DNA of 64,000 bases, taken from NCBI GenBank assembly GCA_964631205.1, contig CAZVWU010000005.1, forward strand, positions 24,320 to 88,319. The letters run 5' to 3'. The first letter of the stretch is position 1, and each line of letters starts with the position of its first letter. Made by a program: the position numbers and the translations under genes. This DNA comes from CAYYYJ01 sp964631205 (GTDB lineage Archaea > Aenigmatarchaeota > Aenigmatarchaeia > QMZP01 > JACQNV01). The notes below the pieces were generated by a model. The model had not been told where the DNA came from. It saw nothing but the letters and a program-made list of their open reading frames with translations, and did no database searches. Positions 51,864 through 58,837 of this stretch are shown in pieces.

Positions 51864-52790
51864 ATGGATAACAAAATAGTGATCCCGAAAAAATTCAGGG
51901 AGCGGTATAATAATCTTGTTGATGACAAAAAGGAGTTTTTTGCCTGCCTCGAAACCCCTTTGCCAAAAAGTTTCAGAGTCAATGTAATAAAAGGTGATAG
52001 AAAAAATATTATTGAAAAATTCCAGCAATATGGAATAAAAATTCAGCAAGTCAGCTGGCATAAAGATGCGTTTGTCACAGATTTTTTTCAAATCGGCAGC
52101 ACAATTGAGCATTTCATGGGGCACATCTACGTGCAGGAGCTGACTTCGATGATGCCGGTGGCAATTCTTTCAGAGAGCATAAAAGAAGGGATTGCGCTGG
52201 ATGCCTGCGCTGCGCCTGGTTCAAAAACAACCCAATTGGCCGCTTGTATGGAAAACAGGGGCGCAATAATCGCCAATGACATAAATTATATCAGGATAAA
52301 GGCCCTGAAGTTTAATATTGAAAAGCTCGGGGTGTTAAACACAATAATCACAAACCGCGATTTCAGGTCCTTTTCTTTTCCGGAAAAATTTGATATTGTT
52401 TTATTGGATGCGCCCTGCACTTCAGAAGGGACGATAAGAAAGGATTGGAATGTGCTTTCACACTGGTCTGAGGCCAAAATTTTCGGGATCTCAAGGCTGC
52501 AGAAACAGCTTATTCTCAAGGGATTTGACTTTTTGAAAGAAGGCGGGACAATGGTTTATTCAACATGCACTTTTGCGCCCGAGGAAAATGAGGAAGTTGT
52601 GCAGCATTTGCTGGAGAACAGGGAAGATGTGATAATTGAAAAAATAAAATTAAATGGGTTTGAATTGTCTGAAGGTATATTAAATTGGAATAAAAAAGGA
52701 TTTGATGGCCAAATAAAAAATACTGCAAGGGTCTGGCCGCACCACAACAACACCGGCGGGTTTTTTATGGCGAAGATAAGGAAAAGTTAG
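51864..52790 (+). CDS. RNA m5C methyltransferase, NOL1/NOP2/Sun family
   Basis: 308 residues from the ATG at 51864, about 20 bases after GTATAAAAAT-like promoter sequence; an upstream open frame adds a hydrophobic stretch with no counterpart in the family. SAM-binding motif I DACAAPGSKTTQLA, motif IV LLDAPCTSEGTIRKD and motif VI STCTFAPEENEEV supply the two catalytic cysteines. It methylates cytosine in tRNA or rRNA. An archaeal NSUN6-like or Trm4-like target is likely, but the exact site is not deducible. Confidence 0.92.
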   Translation: MDNKIVIPKKFRERYNNLVDDKKEFFACLETPLPKSFRVNVIKGDRKNIIEKFQQYGIKIQQVSWHKDAFVTDFFQIGSTIEHFMGHIYVQELTSMMPVAILSESIKEGIALDACAAPGSKTTQLAACMENRGAIIANDINYIRIKALKFNIEKLGVLNTIITNRDFRSFSFPEKFDIVLLDAPCTSEGTIRKDWNVLSHWSEAKIFGISRLQKQLILKGFDFLKEGGTMVYSTCTFAPEENEEVVQHLLENREDVIIEKIKLNGFELSEGILNWNKKGFDGQIKNTARVWPHHNNTGGFFMAKIRKS

Positions 52791-52792
52791 AT

Positions 52793-52954
52793 TCATTTTG
52801 CTTTATCTATCAGAACCTTCTGTTCAGCTGACCATTTCTGGTCAGGATGTTTTTTTATATAGTCAACCCACATGTCAATAAATTTTAGTCTCTCTTCAAA
52901 ATTCCGTTTCTTGTCTTCTTCAAGCTCTTTCAGATTAATTTCAATGTTTTTCAT
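52793..52954 (-). CDS. Small hypothetical protein
   Basis: 53 residues, beginning MKNIEINLKELEEDKKRNFE and then RLKFIDMWVDYIKKHPDQKW, ending QKVLIDKAK. Amphipathic helices with two Trp; a coding-like composition. It ends three bases after the methyltransferase stop on the other strand. It resembles small antitoxin-like or uncharacterised archaeal proteins. No function can be given. Confidence 0.55.
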   Translation of the reverse strand: MKNIEINLKELEEDKKRNFEERLKFIDMWVDYIKKHPDQKWSAEQKVLIDKAK

Positions 52955-53319
52955 AAAAGGTATTTTTTAAATTGCTCCCCAACTTTTAGTTTTTCAACTG
53001 CCGAGTGCGATCATAATAAATTCTTGATTAGTATATTTGGTTATAGGCGATTAATAAATGGGGTAATCTAAGCGGTTATAACACTATATATTACGACATG
53101 CGAACCAACAAACCACTGGCTTTAGCCGGTGGTTGCGTATGGAATGCTGATATTAATTAAGATGAATGCCTTTTGCTTCTAATTTCTGTGTTATTTATAC
53201 TATAGAACTTCATTGAAATGCTTTGTCCAATAATCAATCATTTTTAAGCATGCCCAGCAGAAAGCTTTAAATAGTAAGTCCACTATTATTTTACTATAAT
53301 AAACTTTAGCAGGTGTAAA
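52955..53319. other. Gene-free stretch with TATA-like sequences and a hairpin
   Basis: 365 bases without a supported gene. It holds GGTTATAACACTATATA (53065-53082, a half-match to the ATAACASTGTTAT site), the hairpin at 53111-53134 and an A/T-rich promoter region before 53320. No RNA gene was recognised. Confidence 0.5.
53111..53134. repeat. Hairpin resembling an IS200/IS605 end
   Basis: AACCACTGGCT-TT-AGCCGGTGGTT, an 11-base stem with one G-T pair and GGCTTTAGCC at its centre. This centre is common in terminal hairpins of IS200/IS605 elements. No TnpA or TnpB gene lies nearby, so at most it is a solo end or a related small element. Confidence 0.4.
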
Positions 53320-54528
53320 ATGCATATAGAAAGACTTTTAGAAAGGGAGATAAGGAATTATCTCCACAAAAAGGAGATAATTGCAGTTGTAGGTCCGCGA
53401 CAAAGCGGTAAGACCACACTCATCAAGAAACTTTTTACCGAGATAAAAAACGGGGTTTTCCTGGATTTTGAGGATAGGGAGACATTAGAGCTGTTCAATC
53501 GGGATATAAAATCTTTTGTAGAGCTCTATGTCAAAAAATATGACTATTTATTTATAGATGAATTCCAGTATGCAAGGGAAGGGGGCAAGCAACTGAAGTA
53601 TATTTATGATAATTATAAAACAAAAATCATCATCTCAGGATCTTCTGTTAGCGAAATGTCAATTAACAGCATTAAATATCTAGTTGGGCGCATATTTGTG
53701 TTTAATCTTTATCCTGTTTCCTTTGAAGAGTTTCTCAATTTCAAAGAGCCTGTTCTATACAAAAATATTTACACTAAAAGGCCCCTTTCTAAGCCTATTA
53801 TAGATAAAATTCTCCGATATTTTTATGAGTTTTGCTTGTTTGGCGGTTATCCAAGGGTAATAATGACCGAAGACAAAAAAGAAAAAGAAACTGTTTTAAA
53901 AAATATATACAACACATATTTTCTTAAAGAGATAAAAGAAATTTTAAATCTTCCGGATGATTATAAGCTAAGTAGGCTTCTAAATGCACTCGCCTTGCAA
54001 ATCGGAAACATTATAAATTATAATGAGGTTTCAGGAATAACAGGATTCAGATATACTGAGCTGCTAAAACACATAAATATACTCGAAAAAACCTTTATCT
54101 GTTTAACTGGCAAACCATTTTATACAAACAAAAGGACAGAACTCGTGAAGGCCCCAAAAATATTTTTCTTAGATAACGGTTTCAGAAACATCGTAGTAAA
54201 AAACTTTCAGCCACTGGAAAATAGGCAGGATAAAGGGCCCCTTTATGAAAATTTTGTTGCTTCTGAATTTGTAAAAGAAGGTATTGATGTCAAATACTGG
54301 CGCTCGAAATCAAAGGCAGAGATTGATTTTGTAATTGAGAAGAATGGGGAAATAATACCCTTGGAAATTAAATCTGGTTTGTCTGAACCAAAGCTAACAA
54401 AATCATTCCACAGTTTTATTGACCATTATAAACCAAAAACTAGCTATGTGCTTTCTGAAAAATTGTGGAAAGATGCTGGGGGTGTAAGATTTAGACCAAT
54501 ATTTTTTGTAGAAAAATCAGTCAAATGA
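53320..54528 (+). CDS. AAA-type ATPase with DUF4143 domain
   Basis: 402 residues. Walker A GPRQSGKTTLIKKL (about 22-35), Walker B YDYLFIDEFQYAREGG, and sensor IIISGSS. The C-terminal domain (about 200-402) carries YWRSKSKAEIDFVIEKNGEIIPLEIKSG, the PD-(D/E)xK-like motif of DUF4143. Such AAA_14/DUF4143 proteins are common in archaea, often in mobile or defence settings. The role is unknown, possibly nucleic-acid binding. A/T-rich composition and isolation from operons suggest transfer. Confidence 0.9.
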   Translation: MHIERLLEREIRNYLHKKEIIAVVGPRQSGKTTLIKKLFTEIKNGVFLDFEDRETLELFNRDIKSFVELYVKKYDYLFIDEFQYAREGGKQLKYIYDNYKTKIIISGSSVSEMSINSIKYLVGRIFVFNLYPVSFEEFLNFKEPVLYKNIYTKRPLSKPIIDKILRYFYEFCLFGGYPRVIMTEDKKEKETVLKNIYNTYFLKEIKEILNLPDDYKLSRLLNALALQIGNIINYNEVSGITGFRYTELLKHINILEKTFICLTGKPFYTNKRTELVKAPKIFFLDNGFRNIVVKNFQPLENRQDKGPLYENFVASEFVKEGIDVKYWRSKSKAEIDFVIEKNGEIIPLEIKSGLSEPKLTKSFHSFIDHYKPKTSYVLSEKLWKDAGGVRFRPIFFVEKSVK

Positions 54529-54611
54529 TGCAAGTTTCTGTCTCCTAAATGGCTTCTCCAATAAGTACAGATTATTTTTAGGCAACCTTTGATCTTATTC
54601 TTTTGGATGTA

Positions 54612-54704
54612 TTAACACCCCGTTAATAGCACAGCAAGATTGCAGCAGTACTGGTTAATATAAGCTGGCTGGGTTCCGCACTTGCATGTGCCTGCTCCTG
54701 TCAT
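54612..54704 (-). CDS. Possible Cys-rich micropeptide
   Basis: 30 residues: MTGAGTCKCGTQPAYINQYC then CNLAVLLTGC. Five cysteines with CxC and CC. TATTTAAATAG lies 23-33 bases upstream, shared with the divergent riboflavin kinase gene, which is good spacing for a leaderless transcript. It could bind metal, but coding status is unproven. Confidence 0.35.
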   Translation of the reverse strand: MTGAGTCKCGTQPAYINQYCCNLAVLLTGC

Positions 54705-54757
54705 TAGATATATTTTGTGCGGGGCCTATTTAAATAATCTTTAGAGCAAACAAATGT

Positions 54758-55123
54758 ATGGAAGTCCTTAAAGGCAAAATATTTTCAGGCATGGGGGTTG
54801 GCGGAAAAATAATTTTGGATTATCTGCCTGTTTTCAAGGAAAAATTCAGGATGGATTTCTTTCCAGGGACCCTGAACCTGAAGCTTGAAAATGAATGGGA
54901 TCTGCCAGCAGAAGCCGGATATATACAGCCTTTCACAAAAGCTGATGGGACCAGAAGAGGCGGCATCTGGTTTGTGAAAGGTAAGGTAAAAAATTTCCCT
55001 GTTTTTGTAATAAGACCTGAGCTTACAAAGCACCCGAAAGATGTTATTGAACTGATTTCCCCTGTAAACATAAGGAAGCAGTACGCGCTTGTGGATGGGG
55101 ATATTCTAGAAGTTTATTTTTAG
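54758..55123 (+). CDS. ribK: CTP-dependent riboflavin kinase (DUF120)
   Basis: 121 residues, the size of the stand-alone archaeal enzyme. It makes FMN from riboflavin using CTP. The family pattern is clear: LKGKIFSGMGVGGKIILDYL, FFPGTLNLKLENEW, GGIWFVKGKV and SPVNIRKQYALVDGDILEV. Short beta-barrel (cradle-loop) fold. TATTTAAATAATC is 18-30 bases upstream. It is a single gene. Confidence 0.93.
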   Translation: MEVLKGKIFSGMGVGGKIILDYLPVFKEKFRMDFFPGTLNLKLENEWDLPAEAGYIQPFTKADGTRRGGIWFVKGKVKNFPVFVIRPELTKHPKDVIELISPVNIRKQYALVDGDILEVYF

Positions 55124-55144
55124 ATCCCTTATTGATCCATAAAT

Positions 55145-55157
55145 ATAACAGTGTTAT
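55145..55157. promoter_or_regulatory. Palindromic operator-like site ATAACAGTGTTAT
   Basis: A 6+1+6 palindrome 68 bases before the antitoxin gene. The third copy of the motif also found at 19007-19021 and 45970-45982. Confidence 0.5.
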
Positions 55158-55200
55158 TTGAAGGAGACAGATTTCTTTAGGTGCCTATAATTCTTATATA

Positions 55201-55212
55201 TAACTATAGTTA
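55201..55212. promoter_or_regulatory. Palindrome TAACTATAGTTA overlapping the toxin-antitoxin promoter
   Basis: A perfect 12-base palindrome directly after TTATATA and 13 bases before the antitoxin ATG. The position over the promoter fits autorepression by an antitoxin or its complex, as in many such pairs. Confidence 0.5.
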
Positions 55213-55224
55213 ACTATATGACAT

Positions 55225-55419
55225 ATGGCAGACCAAACAACAATTCAGATTGGCAGGGATACGCAAACAGAGCTAAAGGCAGTTGGCAGCATGGAAGACA
55301 CTTACGATACTGTTATAAAAAGGCTTATCGAAGAGCATAAATTATTTAAACGGAGAGAGTTTTTTGTGGAGGCACAGCATCAGATAGCAAAAAGAGGCAA
55401 GTTTGTGGAGCTTGATTAA
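55225..55419 (+). CDS. Antitoxin of a RelE-type pair
   Basis: 64 residues. TTIQIGRDTQTELKAVGSMEDTYDTVIKRLIEEHK is a short beta strand plus helix-helix layout, typical of archaeal ribbon-helix-helix-like antitoxins (TYDxVIxRLI is a common phrase). It probably dimerises on DNA and neutralises the toxin encoded one base downstream of its stop codon. Confidence 0.85.
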   Translation: MADQTTIQIGRDTQTELKAVGSMEDTYDTVIKRLIEEHKLFKRREFFVEAQHQIAKRGKFVELD

Positions 55420-55420
55420 A

Positions 55421-55702
55421 ATGTTCAAAGTGCTTCTTGAGGTAGGGGTTCTCCAGAAAATCAACGGTTTTCCAGGAAAAGAGGCCAGAAGGTTCAAAGA
55501 ACAGTTAAAGACACTCAGCGAAAATCCTTTTCCTGGTTTTGATCCGGATAAGAAAGAGATAAAAGGAGCTTCTAAAACAGCGTATAGGCTCAGGGTAGGA
55601 GATTACAGATTTTTTTATATTATAGAGGTTGAGAACAAAATTGTTAAAGTCACAGAATTTTTAACTGCTGAACAAGCCCACAGGAAATATGGGAGATTGT
55701 GA
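55421..55702 (+). CDS. RelE/ParE-superfamily toxin
   Basis: 93 residues from the ATG at 55421. The pattern FKEQLKTLSENPFPGFDPDKKEIKG ... YRLRVGDYRFFYIIEVENKIVKVTEFLTAEQAHRKYGRL is that of RelE-type ribosome-dependent mRNA interferases; YRLRVGDYRFFY is the characteristic core. It begins one base after the antitoxin stop, so they form an operon. Whether it cuts mRNA or targets gyrase (ParE) cannot be decided by eye. Confidence 0.9.
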   Translation: MFKVLLEVGVLQKINGFPGKEARRFKEQLKTLSENPFPGFDPDKKEIKGASKTAYRLRVGDYRFFYIIEVENKIVKVTEFLTAEQAHRKYGRL

Positions 55703-55768
55703 GGCTTTTTCTAGTGGTCAGCTAGACTGCTGGATACTTTAAACCATCACTAAGTAATAAAAACAAAA

Positions 55769-55780
55769 GCTTTATAAAGC
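55769..55780 (+). promoter_or_regulatory. TATA-type promoter box GCTTTATAAAGC
   Basis: The same 12-base palindrome as at 8411 and 10477, 32 bases before the ATG at 55801. This supports ATG 55801 over the upstream TTG and suggests a leaderless transcript. Confidence 0.65.
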
Positions 55781-55800
55781 CCAGATCTTATTATTTGGGT

Positions 55801-56646
55801 ATGGGATTAACCAGACGGGATGTTTTAAAGGCAGGTTTGGCAGGGGCTGTTGGAGCTCTCGCAGGCTGCAATGTCAGCGATATAGCTAAAAGGGTCCAAA
55901 GAGATTTTCTTGAGGCTGCAGGCTTATCTGATTCTGATAAAAAGCCTAGTTATGCGCCCATTTCCCAAGCAAACAATGCGGCTGTTTTAGAAAAAGTTTA
56001 TAACCACTTCGACCCTTCTTTGCAACCTTACCTGAAAACTGTGCCTATCCTAAAAACTTTTGTCGGAGCACCAAAAGGTGTTATAGCTTATGCCAACCGT
56101 GGCGCATTCCCTTACATAGGGGTCAGGTCAGATTGGGATAACCCGGATTTCCATGAAGGCAAAAAAGACCCGGTTTTGACTCATGAGCTTTTGCACATAA
56201 TTCAAGACCACAATAAAATCGATGCTGCCAAATTCTTCGAAGCATTCAAGAGGTGGTATCTCGACGAAACTTACGGGCCTGCGAAATCTGCAGGCGGTGT
56301 GGATAAAGGCAGGTTTTATGGCAGAGGAAATGATATGAAATCGGCCATGTTTTCGGACTTATATGAAGATACAGAATGGGATGGCATAGGAGTTGACGAT
56401 GAGGATCGGAGAGATATGGCCTATATGGAAAAGTATAGGGTCCTAAATCCTACACCGGGTGTGGAAGAGTTTGCTTACCTTGGACAAAGTATAGTGCCCT
56501 ATGATTTTGATCCAAATTCGCGATGGGCATTTGTTGCGACAGACAGGATGCTCGAATTATCTGACGAACTTTTCGGGTATTACAACGGGGTATTGAATCC
56601 GGAGATACTTGCTTTGCGCGGGGATAGCATCTGGAAAAGTAAATAG
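55801..56646 (+). CDS. Tat-type lipoprotein with HExxH motif
   Basis: 281 residues. The N-terminus GLTRRDVLKAGLAGAVGALAGC has a twin-arginine motif followed by a lipobox, so the folded protein is probably exported by Tat and lipid-anchored. The ectodomain has VLTHELLHIIQDH (about 127-139), an HExxH zinc-protease-type motif with a further His five residues on. Asp/Tyr-rich C-terminal part. The proteolytic assignment is tentative because the third ligand is not identified. It is convergent with the next gene, two bases apart. Confidence 0.8.
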   Translation: MGLTRRDVLKAGLAGAVGALAGCNVSDIAKRVQRDFLEAAGLSDSDKKPSYAPISQANNAAVLEKVYNHFDPSLQPYLKTVPILKTFVGAPKGVIAYANRGAFPYIGVRSDWDNPDFHEGKKDPVLTHELLHIIQDHNKIDAAKFFEAFKRWYLDETYGPAKSAGGVDKGRFYGRGNDMKSAMFSDLYEDTEWDGIGVDDEDRRDMAYMEKYRVLNPTPGVEEFAYLGQSIVPYDFDPNSRWAFVATDRMLELSDELFGYYNGVLNPEILALRGDSIWKSK

Positions 56647-56648
56647 GT

Positions 56649-56867
56649 TTACCCCGGCAGAACATCCTGAAGCCCTTTTAAGTCTTTCTGCGCTTCTGCA
56701 AGATCAGAGCCTATTTTAGAAGAAGCTGTTTGGGCAGATTCCGGCGTTGTGACTTTTATTTCCTGTGTTGTATCGGGTGCAGGCTGCAGATAGAAAATAT
56801 AATAGAGTAAAGAGGCTATCACAACAACCAAGACTATTATAACGAGCGCAATAATTCCGTTATGCAT
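56649..56867 (-). CDS. Small membrane protein coupled to the 606-residue surface protein
   Basis: 72 residues from the ATG at 56867 (MHNGIIALVIIVLVVVIASLLYYIFYL). One N-terminal helix and a short polar tail with a predicted helix (SKIGSDLAEAQKDLKGLQDVL). Its start overlaps the stop of the upstream gene by eight bases, so translation is coupled. It may be a membrane partner of that protein. Confidence 0.7.
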   Translation of the reverse strand: MHNGIIALVIIVLVVVIASLLYYIFYLQPAPDTTQEIKVTTPESAQTASSKIGSDLAEAQKDLKGLQDVLPG

Positions 56868-58680
56868 AAATGCTGTCCAAAATGCCGCCAAGGTCAGCTG
56901 ACAGTTGTTTGATGTCTGCCTTTAGTTTTGCAAAATCTTCTGTTGTTGGGTTATTTTTGATGGTTTTCACAAAAGAGTTTATGTTGCCTATTTTATCTAT
57001 AAGCTGGCCTAAACCCGCTTTCACCCTCCCCCACCTGTCTGCGTCTGCAGTTTGGCCTGTTGATCTCCAATATCCTGATATTTCAGCTGAAAGACTGCCG
57101 AGGCTGGCAAACCTTGTTTTTAACAGCTCCAGCCTGACTGCCGCATCCAGCAGGAAAGCTTTGTCTATTTCTTTTGCCTCTGTCGGGCATGATTCTGGTA
57201 TTGCGGTTGCAACAGGGGAAGGTGCAATTCCTGGTGTTGTTTGGGCCACTCTTATGTCAACACCCGATACTACATTGTCCTGTGTCGCTCTGACTGCATC
57301 AAGCCATACTGTTATTCCAAGGCTGCCAAAGTCTTTTGACTGGCCTTTATTTATTGTTGCTAAACCCACTTCAGTGCCTGTTGAGTCCTTTACTGAGATT
57401 TTTGCCCAGCTGTTGTCAGAGCCCTGGATTGCATAAATTTTGTAATTCCCGAAGAGAGCTGTTTGCCCTCCAGTTAACATCGCAGCCCCCCCAGAAGACG
57501 GTATTGTTAGTGGCCCGGGAGTTGGATAGGGTGTTGAAGGTGGTGCTGGCGCGCCCTTTTTGGCTACTCTGATATTTACACCTATTATTTTGTTGTCCTG
57601 TGTTGCTTTCACAGCATCGAGCCATACTGTTATTCCAAGGCTGTCAAAGTCTTTTGAAGACCCTTTGTTTATTGTTTCTTGGGCGACTTCAGCTCCTGCT
57701 GAATTTCTTACTGAAATTTTTGCCCAGCTGTTTTCGGATCCCTGGACAGCATAGATCCTATAATTCCCAAAGGTTGTATATTCTGTTTCTGTGATTGCAG
57801 TGCTTCCTCCGGAAGAAGGCAATGGTGTTGGGACTAGAATGGCAGAGGATATGGCCAGAACAACCTTGTCAGAGAGCCCATTGGTTGCCGGGGACACTAA
57901 AAATAAATTATTGGGCACTTTCACGTTTTGGCTGCTTGCTCCGACATCAGTTGAGCCCACTTGTATTTCAGCAGGCTCGATGGCGGCAGTTATTTCCCCA
58001 AGCCTGAATTCTGCATTGGTTATTTCTCCCCAAATAGTCCTATTCCTGAAATCTGCCTTGACAACAAAACTGGAATCCTTATCCCTTATTTTTAAAGACA
58101 AAATATTTTGCTTCGTAGAACCAAAGTTCTCTGTGTGCCCTGCAGACACATCAATATAATAAGGCAGCCCTACAGAGCTGTCACTAATCCTGAATGTGTA
58201 AGAAACCTGGGATGCCGCATCCAATAGAGCAGAGAATGCGTCCTTCTTTACAGCTGCGGCATTGAAGATGGTTGATGGGACAGGATAAAAGGATGTTGAC
58301 GATACCGGATAAAATGAACCGTCCACTTTCCAATTTGTGCCATCATAATAAGCTATCATTACAGGTAAATTCTGCTTTCCGGGAGTATTTTCATAAGGCC
58401 CCCTTGTTTTGTTAAACAAAATAGCCATCCTTGAATAGCAGTTTCCGCCTGCCCCACATACAGTACCTGTAACATCGCTAGATATTTGTATTCCGTTTAA
58501 GTTTCCGATAGTTTGGGTGTTATCTGAAAGGTTCATGGCAGATAACCCTACTACAGGCTCAATTTTTATTGTTGCATATTGTGTCTGCGCCCACCCAAGA
58601 GGGCTTACAGCCAAAAGCAAAAATGTTCCGATTACTAGAGGCAAGGCAAATTTTTCTTTGTTTTGAATTGAAAATCCCAT
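56860..58680 (-). CDS. Secreted protein with tandem beta domain and C-terminal helical domain
   Basis: 606 residues. Signal peptide (KFALPLVIGTFLLLAVSPLGWA). A beta-rich first half precedes a ~75-residue domain present twice (about 293-380 and 400-482; NYRIYAVQGSENSWAKISVR and NYKIYAIQGSDNSWAKISVK). The C-terminal helical region (about 500-605; FLLDAAVRLELLKTRFASL ... LGGILDSIYA) matches a segment near the end of the giant at 61066-64000. No anchor of its own; it may be retained by the small membrane protein downstream. Surface exposed; function unknown. Confidence 0.85.
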   Translation of the reverse strand: MGFSIQNKEKFALPLVIGTFLLLAVSPLGWAQTQYATIKIEPVVGLSAMNLSDNTQTIGNLNGIQISSDVTGTVCGAGGNCYSRMAILFNKTRGPYENTPGKQNLPVMIAYYDGTNWKVDGSFYPVSSTSFYPVPSTIFNAAAVKKDAFSALLDAASQVSYTFRISDSSVGLPYYIDVSAGHTENFGSTKQNILSLKIRDKDSSFVVKADFRNRTIWGEITNAEFRLGEITAAIEPAEIQVGSTDVGASSQNVKVPNNLFLVSPATNGLSDKVVLAISSAILVPTPLPSSGGSTAITETEYTTFGNYRIYAVQGSENSWAKISVRNSAGAEVAQETINKGSSKDFDSLGITVWLDAVKATQDNKIIGVNIRVAKKGAPAPPSTPYPTPGPLTIPSSGGAAMLTGGQTALFGNYKIYAIQGSDNSWAKISVKDSTGTEVGLATINKGQSKDFGSLGITVWLDAVRATQDNVVSGVDIRVAQTTPGIAPSPVATAIPESCPTEAKEIDKAFLLDAAVRLELLKTRFASLGSLSAEISGYWRSTGQTADADRWGRVKAGLGQLIDKIGNINSFVKTIKNNPTTEDFAKLKADIKQLSADLGGILDSIYA

Positions 58681-58837
58681 ATCAGTTCTTTCTGCGCTTC
58701 AGACACAAAACCCGAAACCAATCACCCACTACATATTATTCGGGGGGGGGACTTAAATAATCATCACATGCTTAGTTCTATTGGACCGCAGTGTCTGGCG
58801 AAATAAGCCTATTAAATATCTGGGTTTAATATCCTCT

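Noticed and set aside
58741..58750. Run of G residues before Hel308
   Set aside because: Only a ten-base homopolymer with no partner runs for a quadruplex; possibly sequencing-sensitive but not a feature.
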